Counted from the stretch's first letter, positions 42,700 to 55,482 are shown. The stretch is DNA of 64,000 nucleotides from Perognathus longimembris pacificus (GCF_023159225.1 NC_063181.1:23958073-24022072), one strand, 5' to 3'. The notes: generated from the letters alone by a model not told the origin. Program-made: numbers and translations.

Positions 42700-43010
42700 G
42701 TTAAGGGAGCAAATAATTATTTTGGTTCATGGTTTCAGAGGTTTCCGTCATGCTGGGTCGGCCCCTGTTGTTGCTTTGGGCCTGTGCTGACACTTGGTAT
42801 CATGTTGGGAAGTGGATGGTAGAGGACCTGCTCATGTTGTCCACGAAGCAAAGGGGCAGGGATGGTTAGGTTCCCCATATTTTGTTCAAGAGCATGCCCC
42901 TAGAGTCTTCTAACTTCATCCCCTGAGGCCTCCACCACCTGTCAGCAGTACCAGAATCTGGTAACCAAGGCTATAATCAACACATGGGCTGCTCAAGGGT
43001 ACGCACCTAA
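42700..43010 (-). mobile_element. MaLR-like LTR fragment
   Basis: The order ttttggttcatggtttcagaggtttccgtc, ggcctgtgctgacacttgg, catgttgggaagtggatgg, ccacgaagcaaagggg is that of old reverse-oriented MaLR-class elements ('ggctcacagtttcagagg...catggtgggaagg...'). Ends not defined. Confidence 0.5.
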
Positions 43011-45320
43011 ACTTTTACAAAGAAGGACAAGAACATATATTTAATTATACATAGTCTTTGTGTGTAAAGCTGTCTTCAGATGATTCTCATAGCATTTCCA
43101 TCTTTGTATGGTCTTTCTAAGTCGTAGCTGTGAATTTCAGTTATCACACTCATCCGGGGATAAGAATTCCAGTTATTACCCCATTGAACATGAAGTGCTC
43201 ATTCATAGAACGCTGTTGATAGGACTGTGTTCCTAAACACACATGAGTATACTTTCAAAGAGAATGTTTCTTCTCCCCCATTTTGTGAATCTATGTTTCA
43301 TGGAGGTTACTATGTTTAAAAATGTTCTTGCATGAAGTCTTCTATGAATCTATCCTGGAAGTTTTACTTTTAAGACCTAAAAAAAAAAATCATGTAGATC
43401 TTAGTTATATGTTACAGCATAAAATGATTGATGAGCTTTGTATTTCTTGGACTCCCTTCTCTGTTTGGAGTGTTCTGGGAGGCAAGGTGGAGTGGGGGTA
43501 CACAGTTCCTGGTGCTTATTAACAAGCACTACCATGGGAACCACTGTCTGTATTGCTTGAGGTCAGAGCTGCTGCTCCAGGATTTTGTCATCAGCTATCT
43601 TTGTCCTCTGCTTAGCCACTTTTCAGAAGAATGTCTTTTCCCTTTTTCTTTTAGTGCCTCTGATAGGCATTTCCTGTTCTGTTTTCAAATCTTACTAAAC
43701 TTGAAAAAAAGTTTTTGAACCTTGGAACACGTAATATCCTGATCTGCTTTCAGTACTAATGCCAGTGAGTAAAATTATCCTAATTGCTTTTAATCTCTTA
43801 GTCACTTTAGTTTTGGTATGAGAACATTGTGGTATTTCTGAACAGGCTTTTGTGCCAGAAAAATAATATAAATCCATTGCTCAGAAAAATAGTGCCATTA
43901 GGAGCCATCAGCAGCTCATAATAATGGCAATTAGTGACAGTCAGGGGCCCAGTTACTGTTGGCTGTATCTGACATTTTTAAAAAAAAGCAAAACATACAA
44001 GGTTTATTTTATTATTATTTCTTTCTACTTGGTATAAGTATTTTTACATCTGCATGTGATTATTCTGCCTTGTAACTACCACCTCAGGCTCAGTTCTTTT
44101 TTAGGGGAAAAAATGAATTCCTTATGTAATAAGTTATAGTTTGGAAATTTTCTCGGACAGACCATGAGCTCTTCTTATGAAATATTCAATACAAGGAACA
44201 AAAAGTACAGCTATAATTCTCTGCAGAAATAAGTGTTTTTAATAGAGAGATACTGGATCCTTGGGATCCTAGTTAGTTCCTTTTGTAAAGATGAAAATGT
44301 GTGCCTTCTATGCTAAAGTAATAATCTCATATGAGGTGTAGTAGTTTGAAAACCCAACCCCTATCAACAGACAAACTTGTCCCAAGATAGCAGGACATTT
44401 CAAAGCCACTTGAAAGAACCTATTTCAAGCTGATTTATATGTTAGAAATACTTTGAGTTCAGGATTGACTCTCGCATGAACTCTAAAAGAAATCACAGAC
44501 TGATCCCAGAATTGTACAGACTTTGTGCATGTACAAGTGTGTTTGAAAGTTTGAGAATTAAAAAGACTGTGTCAGAGACTTGAAATAGCCTGTTTAACAC
44601 TGATAACCACCACAGCTTCTTGCAGAATGTAAAGTGGTGGCTTTTAAAATTAGAAGCTGGGTATGTTGCATCCCAAGAAGCATATGAGATAGCGGTTGCT
44701 AGGGTAAGTACTGATCTGTGCCAGTAACTGAGTAAACAAACAAGAGAAACCCACATAAATGGATGGCTTGGGTACTCGTAACTCACCGACCATCTGCTTA
44801 TTGTGATTTTTTTCAATCTCGAGTTTTCTCACCCCATGATATCTTATGTATCTGACACTTTGGAATTCAGGTCTGCTATAATGAGATTAGTCAGTTGTCT
44901 TTGTGGTTCTATGGTTTGCTTTGCAGTGAAGGTTGGAAAAAAACCACAAAGTCCAAGGAATCAGTGATAAGACAGCACACTTCCCTGAAAATCACGTTCT
45001 GTGACTTGTGAACATTACTTCTCAGCTTTTTAAAGTGTTATTTATTTTTCAGAAGGATCTCTTTATTTTAATATAAAATTAATCTTATGTCTTTGTCCTG
45101 CGTGTTACATCCTGTTAAGACTATTTAGATCTATCTGAGAGGTTTTTGTTTCTTTGTATCTTGCATATAGAAAAATGTTGGTTGATTTCTTTGAGCATTC
45201 TGTTATGGGGTTTTAAAGGATGTGGAAGATGGCCTTGACTGCTTTTAAATGGTGATTGTGCTGGTAATGTATGCCACAGGCAGCCTTTCTCCTGGAACAT
45301 TGATATTTGGGGATTTTATT
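43011..45320. other. SINE-free stretch
   Basis: About 2.3 kb with no SINE, L1 or LTR recognised. Frames (43322-43718, 44493-44832) are short and featureless. With 18331-20315 and 46793-49340 it is one of the three longest repeat-poor intervals. Confidence 0.5.
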
Positions 45321-45324
45321 TTAT

Positions 45325-45412
45325 TTCTGAGTTTTGCAGTGTTGAGGATCAAACTCTGGGCCTCAGGCCTGCTAGGCAAATGCTCTACTATGGAGCTGCA
45401 TCCCCTTGCCAG
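45325..45412 (-). mobile_element. ID-like monomer fragment
   Basis: Reverse ID unit: gttttgcagtgttgaggatcaaactctgggcc, gctaggcaaatgctctactatggagc, catcccc. Tail side is T-rich. Confidence 0.72.
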
Positions 45413-45754
45413 GCACTGTTCCCACAGGTACTGTGGATTAGCAGTGCTGCCCTTCAGTGTCTCGCATATGCCGAAAGGAAATGCAAGGTGGTGTGTGTGA
45501 GCATGCCTGGCATTCTTCACAAGGAAGCATGTGATTAGTTAGTTACATCACCATTATTACTTGCGCTTCTGCAAATTGCTTAGGGAAGCTCCACCATGAG
45601 GCAGTGTTGTACTTGTACAAACGTAAGGTTGCCTGGGCTATTGGACATGTAAATGGTGCTGTTTTCCCAGGAGTGACACCCCAGTGACATCTCCTCAAAT
45701 GAGAGAGCATGGATGAAGTTTTGTCCAGGCCTGCTGTCCCCCTGAATTCAAGTG
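45413..45754. other. Unassigned interval
   Basis: About 340 bp with no feature seen. Confidence 0.4.
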
Positions 45755-45764
45755 TAGGTACTTG

Positions 45765-45969
45765 AGATTTTTTTTTTTTTTCTTTTTTGCCAGTCCTGGG
45801 GCTTGGACTCAAGGCCTGAGCACTGTCCCTGGCTTCTTTTTGCTCAAGGCTAGCACTCTGCCACTTGAGCCACAGCGCCACTTCTGGCCATTTTCTGTAT
45901 ATGTGGTGCTGGGGAATTGAACCCAAGGTAAGCACTCTTTGCCACTAGGCGATATCCCCAGCCCAAGCC
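45765..45969 (-). mobile_element. Dimeric ID-like SINE with head deletion
   Basis: Flanked by taggtacttg (45755-45764 and 45970-45979). Older type (GGGGCTTGG). About 17 bases between the B box and the A box region are missing (gaacccaaggtaagcactctttgcc), so the tRNA-like head is broken. Confidence 0.9.
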
Positions 45970-45979
45970 TAGGTACTTG

Positions 45980-46685
45980 GATGTATATTTTACAAGAGCT
46001 CATCTATCTATTCCTCATGGGAATTTGGTATGTGTGAGAAGGTGTTGTGATGGTTCCCAGTAAGTCAATGTTAAATAGATGGATGGTCATTCTGTCTTAA
46101 TAAGAGAAAGATATTTTGATCCAGACATGGTTGTGCCAATAGCCCAGCAGATGACAAACAACAACAACAACAACAACCAGATTGCAGAGACTTGGCGGGA
46201 GAAAATTGGCATGGATGTGTGCTTAGGTCTGATTGGAACTTCTAGAACTCATGCAATTTCATTGCCATTGTGAAGGCCTGGGAAAACAAGGCTATTAGGA
46301 GTGATTAGGCCATGTAGGCTTCACCTTCATCAGTGTACTAGCATCCACATGGGTTGTTCTAAAAGGAAATTTTAGCCCTGTCTGTCTTGTCTCTCTTTTG
46401 GTGTCTTTGTTTGTCTGTCTGCCCTGCCTTTCACTCTGGGATAATACTAAATGAAGGCCTTGGTCATGTACCAATGCCATCTATTGGCAGGCTCACTAAA
46501 TCCTCTTTTCCAATGGGATATTTTCCAAGAACTAGTGAACTCTTGAAATCACAAATAGCACCAAACCCTATATATGCTATTCAATTTCCTTTACATACAC
46601 ACTCATGATACCACTTAATTTATAAGCTAAGCATAATAGAAATTAACAATAGAAATGATAAAAAGAATAATCATTTTCTTTTTTG
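45980..46685. other. No recognisable gene; (AAC)n
   Basis: An (AAC)7-like repeat lies at 46156-46177. Otherwise unassigned. Confidence 0.45.
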
Positions 46686-46795
46686 GAGGGGGGGGTCAGA
46701 TATGGGGCTTGAACTCTGGGCCTGGGCGCTGTCCCTAAGTTCTTCAGCTCAAGGCTAATACTCTACCATTTGAGCCACAGTGTCACTTCCAAAAG
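46686..46795 (-). mobile_element. B1-ID SINE fragment (ID half only)
   Basis: Reverse ID half: tatggggcttgaactctgggcc, gctcaaggctaatactctaccatttgagcc, tgtcacttcc. It stops before the linker; a G-rich run replaces the tail. Confidence 0.75.
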
Positions 46796-46845
46796 AAAAG
46801 TTCTTATAATATAAAGTTATGTGATTGTCCTCTTTGTCATCTGTT

Positions 46846-46900
46846 TGTCTGTCTCTTTCTCTCTCTGTAGATCTCTGTCTGTCTCTTTCTCCCTCTATAT
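46846..46900. repeat. (CTGT/CTCT)n simple repeat
   Basis: Two related blocks, tgtctgtctctttctctctctgtag and ctctgtctgtctctttctccctc, forming an imperfect direct repeat. Confidence 0.8.
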
Positions 46901-49340
46901 ATTATTCATACCAGACTTACCTTCCTTGTGCTGACATGACATGATACCATGCCTACATAAGGAGATGATGTGAGGCAAATGACACAAATATTGTGACATA
47001 GTATTACTGTTGACCTCTAACTTGAACAGATGCACTATGACCCTGCAACAGTTGATGTGATACCCTAGATGGTTGTTAGGCGACTAAGGTGTGCAGAGCA
47101 TATACAAGGTGGATACAAAGGGATGATTCAGGTCACAGGCAGGATGGAGATTCTACCACACCTCTAAGAATGATGCATAATTTCATTGTATGCATAACTT
47201 TCTCACTTTTGAAGTTTCTTCAGTTAGAAAAGAAAATGTTTGACATGACTGTAGAAGTGAAATCTTGGATAAAAAAGGATCACTGTGTTTTGTTATAGCA
47301 GCAAAAAAATACACTAAGGCAACCTGCCCGACCTATGTTTGGAACTGTAGTTATAGTTGTGACATTTTCTTCCAGTGACATTATGGGAAAGTCTTCATCT
47401 CCCTTTAAACACGACCCCTTTGTGAGTCATTTTTCTTTGTCTGTACCAGGGTGTTCTACTATTCTCTTCAACTCCAGCCTCCCTGCAGTCAAAACTGAAT
47501 AAAAAAAGTCTTTTTGTGTTTACTGTGTCTCAGAGAGTGCAGACAGGCATGTGGCCAGAGCTTGGATTTATAGAATTCGCTCTAAGCAGCTGCAATCAGT
47601 TGTCTCCTGGAAGCTTAGAGAATCTCCAGAGGGCTAAAGATAATGAATGAGCTTTTGTCACTTTGGTAACTATTTTACAATGTATGCATTATTCTAAGCA
47701 ATTGTATAGAACTCTTTCCAATAATTTTTCATGATTTATATAACTGTGACCATCTCTGTGCAGAAGCTGTGTGTGTGTCTTTCTCAGATTTGTCCTGCAA
47801 TTTTACAGTAAGAAATTAAGTTTGTATGTTATGGCATGCCTTTGGTTTCTGTGCTTTCTCAAGAACAGAGCACACACTTTTGAAGAATTTCTGTTCTTCA
47901 CTGGCCTAAGACTTAGTGGATTTCTACTGTCCCTTTTCCTGGCCATCATTGTGCCCCAGTCACAAACAAAGCCAACTGGTAGGGGCTGGAGGTGATAAGG
48001 ACTATGGAGAAACTGAGCTCCAATTCTTCTAGTCCTTGTTTAAAAACAAACATGGAAAAAAGACAACAAAACCAAAAAAAAGGATAATCTTCCCTCCCTC
48101 CCTCCTTCCCTCCTTCTTCTAGAATTTAGCATTAGATAGTGGTGAATACATGCACAAGGTTTCAGAGGCTGGGGAAGAAGGGAAGAGGCCATTATAGTTC
48201 TGTTCCCTCATCTTTCTTTTCCACACTTTTCCAGAAGGCTGCATGGTTTTGCTATGGTGCATCTTCATTTGTCCTAGAACAAGTCTGCCTTTGAAGAGAA
48301 GAACTTGACATAGGGTACCGTGAAACTCTGGCACCTAGGAAGCTCTCTATCACCTGCCTGGGAGCTACAAGCCATGTGAAGCCAGCCACCGACCTCTGGA
48401 GCTCTTTCCCCATCCTCTTTGCAATAGGGTGGTAGGTTCCTTGTTTGCAAAATTCCCTGATAAATCTGGCCCTACAATGTCTTTCCTAAAAAACAAAAGA
48501 GATGAGTTGTTGGGTGAACTTAAAGCTTGGCTCTTGAGAAGGCTGGGGTTTTGCTTATTTCAGTCTTCCTAGAATACTTTCCATCCTATTGCCTCCAAGA
48601 CCTGACACTAGCAAAGATGTCAGAGCATTTTGCTGATGCTCACCTTAAACCCCATGAGTTTCCCAGGAGGTACAGATCCCTTGATACCCAAGTTCTCTTT
48701 CTGGTGGACACCTGGACCCAGCCTCTGACATAGATTGTTTTTGACAGAGTGTTATCTGTCATTTGAACTTAAAGGGAAGCCTCCCCAGCAGGCCAGTGCA
48801 CCCCTCCCCCATTTTGTCGAGGCTTTAAGCTCTTGGCAGCCTCCCAAGCCAGCCTATGTGTGATGGCCTGAGAGCTCTATGTACAGCGGGCTTGGGAAGT
48901 CTGGGTCTTGTTTCCTTTGAGGAGAATGCCAGCTCTGGCCTAGTGTCCTGGTTGGCTCAGACCGGTAAGTGGATGACTAATAGGCTTCTTTCTATTCCTT
49001 GTTTATAGTATTAATAACCAGAAATGGAATTCCACCAGAGAGTAGGGTGTTTTTTTTTTTAAATGAAAGTAGTCACGTTAAGCTGGGAGAAGTTGCCAAG
49101 TCTGAGCTGTGTGTGATGATCATGGCATGGCGCCACCCCTCTGCTCTGCACTGGCCTGAGCCATGACACTTCACCCTGTGCCTTTACTTTCTTGCCTACT
49201 GAATAAAGAAGGCAGATCAGCTGTTGCCAAGACAGGTCATTTAAACTAGTGAACTGGGTCACTAGGACATTCCTTTCTACTAGTTTCTTGAAACTCGTTG
49301 ATACTGAAAAACTACCACACTTGGATTAGGTCCTTTATCT
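46901..49340. other. SINE-free stretch
   Basis: About 2.4 kb with no SINE, L1 or LTR recognised. A short (TCCC)n tract sits at 48088-48118. Frames at 47771-47995 and 48527-48733 have no domain. Confidence 0.5.
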
Positions 49341-49344
49341 CTAT

Positions 49345-49800
49345 GGTCTTGAAGAAGGAATCCTCAAACACAGAGGGAGAAGTAAAACAGCAAAGATATA
49401 TTAAAGAGAAAGAGAAGCAGAGCCTGCTGCTAGACAGGAGGGTTCCAAGGGAGGACACCACCCAGAGTGTGTTATGTAGAGGGTTTTAGTAAGATGTCCT
49501 TAGGAGAAAGCCCTGTGACTCTCAAGATCATTGGATAGTCTATGGACCCTATCAGTTCCAAGACCCAATCAGAAGCTCCATAGAGGTTGCCTAACCTCTT
49601 CATGCATTGTTTAGCCCTTCTGATTAGGTGCTTTTCCCAGCACACAAACAGTCTGTGGTTTAGGTCTAAGTCTTCCAGGAACAATAGGTCTTGATGTGAT
49701 GCCTAGGAGCCCAGATGTATGTCTTTTCAAGGCCATGGTGATGCGATGTCTAGAGGACTGCTTAAGGCCATGCTGAAAGATGTAGAACTTCCATGAGAGA
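49345..49800 (-). mobile_element. Possible LTR
   Basis: On the minus strand a CCAAT (complement of attgg, about 49531), a TATA-like TAAAACCC (about 49482-49490) and an R-U5-like segment (cttctctttctctttaatat, then cttttgctgttttacttct-like sequence, about 49383-49430) appear in order. No target duplication identified. The frames here lack domains. Confidence 0.35.
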
Positions 49801-49981
49801 GGAGGGGAGAGGGCCTTTACTCATTTTGCCAAGCTAGGCTCCTCTTCTGTCTTTAGTGTGGCCCTCTGAGTACCATGGTGACATGGGAACTGAGAAGTGT
49901 ATTTCTAGCGTGAGAAAAGTTTCCAGCAGCATAACATTTTGATATAGGGCCACTGCCACATTGCCTTTGTATGGAGGAGAG

Positions 49982-50292
49982 TTAGGGTTTGAATATGAAA
50001 TGTTGACTGATGTGTGGAAGCCTTTACCTTCAGTTGGTAGCACTATTTGGGGGAGGTATTAGAAGCCATTGGGTATGGGGCTTAGCTGGAAGAAGTAGAT
50101 AGGGGCGTGTCCTTAGGACTATATCTTGTCTTAGCCCCGTCCTATATTTCTCTCTTTGCCACAGTGATATTAATATCTCTGCTCCCCTATTCCCTCTACA
50201 CAATTAGGGACTGATTACTCGCTATCTTTCCTCCTTTCAAGTTATTTATATCAGATTTTCTGTCACAGTGACCAGAAAGCTAACTGATACAA
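49982..50292 (+). mobile_element. MaLR-like LTR
   Basis: The series gggtttgaatatgaaatgttg, cagttggtagcactatttggggg, gcttagctggaagaagtag, ggggcgtgtccttagg and the end tttctgtcacagtgaccagaaagctaactgatac follows the ERVL-MaLR LTR plan ('...ttgaatatgaaatg...ggaggt...ggggcgtgcccttg...gtcacagcgacggaaagctaactaatac'). Confidence 0.6.
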
Positions 50293-50766
50293 AAAGCATA
50301 TATTTGGGAAGGTGTTGGAGAATGTGTGGACTACTACTCAGCATCATCCTTTGTTGACATTCAGGAGAAAACAGCTCCCAAGTCATGATGTCTATAAAAA
50401 CTTCTCAATTTCTATACATACTATGAAGATCAAAGATTAAAAACTTGTATAGGATCAGGCTTTGACCAATTTTCTGTCTTTGGGATCAAAATCATCTTGG
50501 CATTTTTGTTTGAAGTTCAGTGAGTTTCTGCTTCCTGTACCTCCTGAACTAGACTATCCACTCAAAGCATGGTCTGTGAACTCATCTCAGCACCTCCTGC
50601 AAGCATCTCCTCCCCAACTTCCTCTGCATTTTAACAAGGAGCCCACACATTGCAAGGACGATCCTGCTACAATGTTGTGGAGTTGGAGATCCTGTTCCCG
50701 CATATTAGCATGTATCCAATCTTCAGATTAATTCCTTGGCCAAAAGAATGAACAGGTCAGAATATA
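50293..50766. other. No recognisable gene or repeat
   Basis: About 470 bp. The frame at 50462-50731 (89 codons) has no recognisable feature. Confidence 0.45.
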
Positions 50767-50780
50767 TGAAGATTACTTTT

Positions 50781-51017
50781 TTTTTTTTGTCAGTCCTGGG
50801 GCTTGTTCTCAGTACCTGGGCACTATCCCTGAGCTTTTTTGCCCAAGGCTGGTGCTATACCACTTTGAGCCACAGCTCTGCTTCTGGTTTTCTGGTGGTT
50901 AATTGCAGGTAAGACTCTCATGAGCTTTCCTGCCCACCCTGGTTTCAAACCCCAATCCTCAGCTTTCAGCCTCCTGAGTAGCTAGGATTACAGGCATGAG
51001 CCATCATCATCCTGGCT
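50781..51017 (-). mobile_element. B1-ID SINE, full length
   Basis: Flanked by tgaagattactttt (50767) and cgaagattaatttt (51019). Reverse ID half with gtcctggggcttgttctcagtacc, linker gtggttaattgcaggtaagactctca, B1 half ending gtagctaggattacaggcatgagcc. The head end ends in catcatcatcctggc. Confidence 0.9.
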
Positions 51018-51134
51018 ACGAAGATTAATTTTGAACACCTACCCAATGGCACATTTTCATGTTATTTATCCCAAGTTCTGGCAGCTATGTGCTGTTGGAA
51101 GTATTTTCAGCTGATTTTCTTTCTTTCTTTTTTT

Positions 51135-51215
51135 TCTTTTGTTCAGATGAGGAAACTGATTTATAGAAAAAGTTGAGTCACCATCCAGGGCCACTTGCTA
51201 GGAGGGAAAGACTGA
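51135..51215 (+). mobile_element. MIR-like fragment
   Basis: Contains cagatgaggaaactgatttatag, then ccatccagggccacttgctaggagg, like the MIR 'cagatgaggaaactgaggcac...aaggtcacacagctag' segment. Confidence 0.45.
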
Positions 51216-51375
51216 TTTCTTTTCCCCAAGAGAGAGAAATCCCAGTACTGTCTGTGTCCAGTTCATGCTGCATTTTGCCTTGATATGGCTTTGCTTGGGG
51301 GAAACATATGCAGATGTATTTGAATCTGCCAGGTCAAAACACCATTTGTAGAATGTTCAAGAATGAGAAAAACTG

Positions 51376-51588
51376 GGCTGGGGATATAGCCTAGTGGCAA
51401 GAGTGCCTGCCTCGGATATACGAGGCCCTAGGTTCGATTCCCCAGCACCACATATACAGAAAACGGCCAGAAGCGGCGCTGTGGCTCAAGTGGCAGAGTG
51501 CTAGCCTTGAGCGGGAAGAAGCCAGGGACAGTGCTCAGGTCCTGAGTCCAAGGCCCAGGACTGGCCAAAAAAAAAAAAAAAAAAAAAA
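51376..51588 (+). mobile_element. Dimeric ID-like SINE, young subfamily
   Basis: Complete and the best plus-strand reference for the young type: head ggctggggatatagcctagt, B box ggttcgattcc, second unit agcggcgctgtggctcaagt, gagcgggaagaagcc, aaggcccaggactggcc, then a 24-base A tail. Perfect 17-bp duplication aagaatgagaaaaactg (51359-51375 and 51589-51605). Confidence 0.97.
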
Positions 51589-51605
51589 AAGAATGAGAAA
51601 AACTG

Positions 51606-52985
51606 AACTGCAGGCCTTGTACTGCTCCTCTAAGTTTGGTCATTTTATTTTATTCTTTTGGTTGGTTTTTGGAAGAGCCATTTCTTCAGTAGTGGGTTTA
51701 CCCAATAAAAAGTAAGAGCAACTATAAAATTGCAAATATTTGTCACTTCATAAGGACCAATTATTCTATTTTAGTAGTTGTTTCCTGCATTTAATCCAGA
51801 AAGCTGGTTTCTGATTTTGATTCGGAATTAGCATTTCAGTGGAGAGCAAATTGGGAACACACAGGCAATGCAGTCTCCGTGTTGAAAGGAAACTGAATGA
51901 GAGTGAATTGAAAAAGCATGCTCATTGTGCACCTTTAGGAAAAATAGTCCTCTGTAGGGACCTCTTCACTTTAGCATTTAACATTTCAAAGGATTTTGAA
52001 GGACTCTGCTTTCTCAAAAGCCACTCCAGATTTTAGTTATTGTCATCATTAGACTTCAAAGCAAAAAACTGTGGGTTATTTTAATGCCAGTGCTTTTAAT
52101 CCTAACCTTTGTATTGAGATTAGGAGCATAAAGAACAGCCACAAAGGGTTAGCTGAAGGCTTTTTCCCTCTGTTTTGTTTTGTTTTTCTTTCCCCCAAAG
52201 AATTACAATGAAAGCTCCTCTCTCCGGATTTGTTTATCGATAGATTTTTTTTTTTTTAATTCTGAGATGAAATCTACACAATGGTGTCTTGTCATCTAAA
52301 AAGAAGTAGCTGTAGTAAAGACCTCATGTGATCAACCTCATGTGCTTACAGCCTGTTTCCATAAAAGATAAAGAACATATAGCTCTCTTGAGATATGTGT
52401 CATTATTTTAGTATTTAAGCCTAGAAATATTCAAGGGGTTTTTAGGAGTTGGTATAAGTTAGCTGTAATGACCACAGGCTATCTCAGACTGTCCTTGCTT
52501 TGCCAAAGAATCTTTCTGGGATAGTCACTTTTTATTCTTTCTTACCATTTCATCCTTCCTCACTCCGTGGACCCAGCATACAAAACCTCTCACACAGCTG
52601 CCTGTAGGCCAAATGTAGCCCATGTACATTTATTCCTGCCGTGTCCCACAGAACTGAAACTCCCTCAAGGCCTCTGGTATCTCCATACTCTCATCAACCT
52701 GGAGGAACCTGCGGAACTTTCTCTATGGTGGGTTCACAACCACTTGGACATCTGGCAGGAGTTCAGATTGTTGTTGTATAACTCTGTAGTTAGTCCAGCT
52801 GTCTCTTGCTATCCACAGCAAGGCGGTTGCACCACCTCTGCAGATACCCAAGTCTGAAGACACTCAGGTCTCCTGTATAAAAATGGCATAGTATTTGCAA
52901 ATCACATTCTCTTGTTACACTTCAGGTCATTTCCGTGTCACTGATATTACCTAATGCAATATAAATGCCATGTAAACAGCAGCAA
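51606..52985. other. No recognisable gene or repeat
   Basis: About 1.4 kb. The frame at 52567-52857 (96 codons) has no domain and no splice context. Unassigned. Confidence 0.45.
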
Positions 52986-52986
52986 T

Positions 52987-53090
52987 TGTGCTAGTCAGTT
53001 CTTCATTGCTGTGACAGGATACCCGAGAAGAGAATATAAAGGAAGAAAGGTTCCTTTTGGTTGATGTTTTCAGTTGCCAGAAGAATGGGA
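52987..53090 (-). mobile_element. MaLR-like fragment
   Basis: The sequence gtgctagtcagttcttcattgctgtgacaggatacccgagaa, then aggttccttttggttgatg, matches the end of reverse-oriented MaLR-class elements. Confidence 0.5.
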
Positions 53091-53945
53091 AAGATAGGAC
53101 TGAATTGTTTCGATTCGAATTAATTTAGGACTTACATTAGAAATTAAGGGTAGGAAAGAAGGATGGATTTTAAAATACCGTGAAAAAGACATCAGAAAGA
53201 TGTGATAGCATTTCTGTTAGCTTTGTCTTTTTTTTTTAAATTAGAAATTTAAAAAATCTCTTAAATTTGAATCACCAATATGTTAAATTGTAGCATGAGA
53301 AAGAGTAGAGAACTTTAGGCAGAGAAAGAATGTCATTAGGGTAATAGTTTTGAATGATAGTTAATTTTTGAATAGAGTTTAGTGGCTTTTAAAACCTATG
53401 TGCAGACCTTGAAAAGGGGGTTCTCCTCCTTCTGCCCACAAGGAATACATATTATGGTTGGAGATTTAAAATTTAGATCTTGTGTGCAGCTGTTAACTGT
53501 GTCTCATTGATTGGACTGACCATACTGTGGATACCAAGCGAAGGGATGAAACTGGAAACTTTTTCCAATTACAGCAAACAAGGTATAGTCCAGATCATTG
53601 CAAGATCCTTTCCGCTTTCAATGAAACTAAAGGGAATTGTCTTTTCTGAGCTCCTGGGATGATGAAGTTACCCCTAAGCTCCACAATTGTGCAGGAGAGA
53701 AGTTACATTGTCAGTATGAAGATGGTGAGAAAATCTTAGGCCAATCATAGAGAACAGGAAGAAGCCTGGGCAGTGAATTGAAAGGGAAGTCTATGGCACA
53801 GCTTGGGCTCTTAAGTATTTGCTAAATGACTAAATGGCTTGTGTTTTTGTTTTTAATTTAAAAGATAGAACTCAGCATGTGTTACTACCCAGGGAACATT
53901 GAAACTTTGTAAAACTGTCAAAAATTTTAGATAGTGTTTAAACTG
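53091..53945. other. No recognisable gene or repeat
   Basis: AT-rich, unassigned. Confidence 0.45.
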
Positions 53946-53946
53946 A

Positions 53947-54130
53947 GTGCATACTCAGGAGGCAGAGATCTGAGCATGGTGATTTGAAACAAGCCTGGGA
54001 AGAAAAGTTATCAGACTCTTAACCTTCAGTTAATCAGCAAAGAGACTGAAATGGAGGAGAGGCTCAAGAGGAAACCAACCAAGAACATGAGGACTTGAGT
54101 TCAAGTTCCAGTACTGGAAAAAAAAAAGAT
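53947..54130 (+). mobile_element. B1-ID SINE, 5' truncated
   Basis: Starts inside the B1 half (catactcaggaggcagagatctgagc), linker (cagactcttaaccttcagttaatc), decayed ID half (gaaatggaggagaggctcaag), ending gacttgagttcaagttcc plus A tail. Confidence 0.78.
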
Positions 54131-55120
54131 GGTAGGCAGATGTGCCCAGGAAGAATAGCTTTCCTATGTTCAGGTATGTAATTCTTACTCTCATTCCAGC
54201 CTTCTTCATATCATAAGTTTAAATTTCTCATCTGAGTTAATTCTTGTGTCATATGAGCCATCATTTCTATGGCTCCATGACCCCATGAGAAAATGTAAAG
54301 AATTATTATAGATCAAGACATAGTTCAGTATTATTCTAGGAGTGATTCTTAATTTGAACTAACAGCTTGAAAAATAATCTATTTTGACTGCTTTCAACTT
54401 GAACAGACCTAGAACGAATTATTACATGTAATGAAGGTCTCCTAGAAAGTACTTTAGGTCTAATGTGCAAAACTGTGCACATACTACAAACTATGCTGAA
54501 AATCCACAGTGAAAATGGTTTTCTTACAACACATTCAGCCTGCTTTTGTTTTTGTTTATTTTAAATGAGAATTACCCAAGTAGAATACGGGAATCTGAAT
54601 CCCGGAAATGTAATGCCATTTCCATATCTTGGTTAGACTCCCTTCCTATTTTTCTATTTGTGGAGTTTTCTTTTAATTGGCTCCGACTTAGAATGCCTAT
54701 TGATCTTTATGGGTTCCTGAGTATTGGGTTCCCACTTTTTGAAGCAGATATAAAAGAGAAAACAGAGTACTTTCCAGGCACAAAAGTTTCTCATTTCCCA
54801 GTGGATCAGTTATCTTGGGGATACTGTAAGAATTCAGTGACACCTAATGCAGTTAAATCCCATGACTTCAGTCTGACTTGATTCTGGAATATACTTCTAG
54901 CTACATAAAGAGAAAGAAAGATGAGAATTTAGTCCATGTCAGATAAAACTTTCTCCAATATTTAGGTGTGAAGTTTAATTTTTGTAGTTGAACAAATGCA
55001 CCACAGTTTTTGCAGCTGTTAGGATTTATTATGCCTGAATTGCACTTTAAACTGCTTGTCTGACCTAATCTGCTCCTTATTTTCAAGCAGGCTTCATATA
55101 TCACTGAATCTTACCCCTGG
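54131..55120. other. No recognisable gene or repeat
   Basis: About 1 kb. The 111-codon frame at 54546-54881 shows a hydrophobic stretch but no domain that I recognise. Confidence 0.4.
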
Positions 55121-55124
55121 AAGA

Positions 55125-55225
55125 GATCTTGGACAACTTCTGGTCTGATGCACTCATTTTACATGAACAAAACAGTGAAGCTCATGAAAGTGAAGAGACA
55201 TTCTAATACAAGGCAAACCTGGGCC
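55125..55225 (+). mobile_element. MIR-like fragment
   Basis: Reads like 'cttggacaacttctggtc...actcattttacatgaacaaaacagtgaagctcatgaaagtgaagag', the decayed form of 'tccaacccctcattttacagatgaggaaactgaggctcagagaggtgaag'. Confidence 0.4.
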
Positions 55226-55278
55226 AACAACCTCAGCTTTCTAAGTTCTGCTCCAGGACTTAGGGGGAAATTATTTCT

Positions 55279-55482
55279 TTTTTTTTTTGGCCAGTCCTGG
55301 GCCTTGGACTCAGGGCCTGAGCACTGTCCCTGGCTTCTTCCCGCTCAAGGCTAGCACTCCACCACTTGAGCCACAGCGCCGCTTCTGGCCGTTTTCTGTA
55401 TATGTGGTGCTGGGGAATCAAACCTAGGGCCTCGTGTATCCGAGGCAGGCACTCTTGCCACTAGGCTATATCCCCAGCCCCC
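55279..55482 (-). mobile_element. Dimeric ID-like SINE, young subfamily
   Basis: Complete. Perfect 17-bp duplication agggggaaattatttct (55262-55278 and 55483-55499). Same diagnostic changes as 42095 and 51376. Confidence 0.96.
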
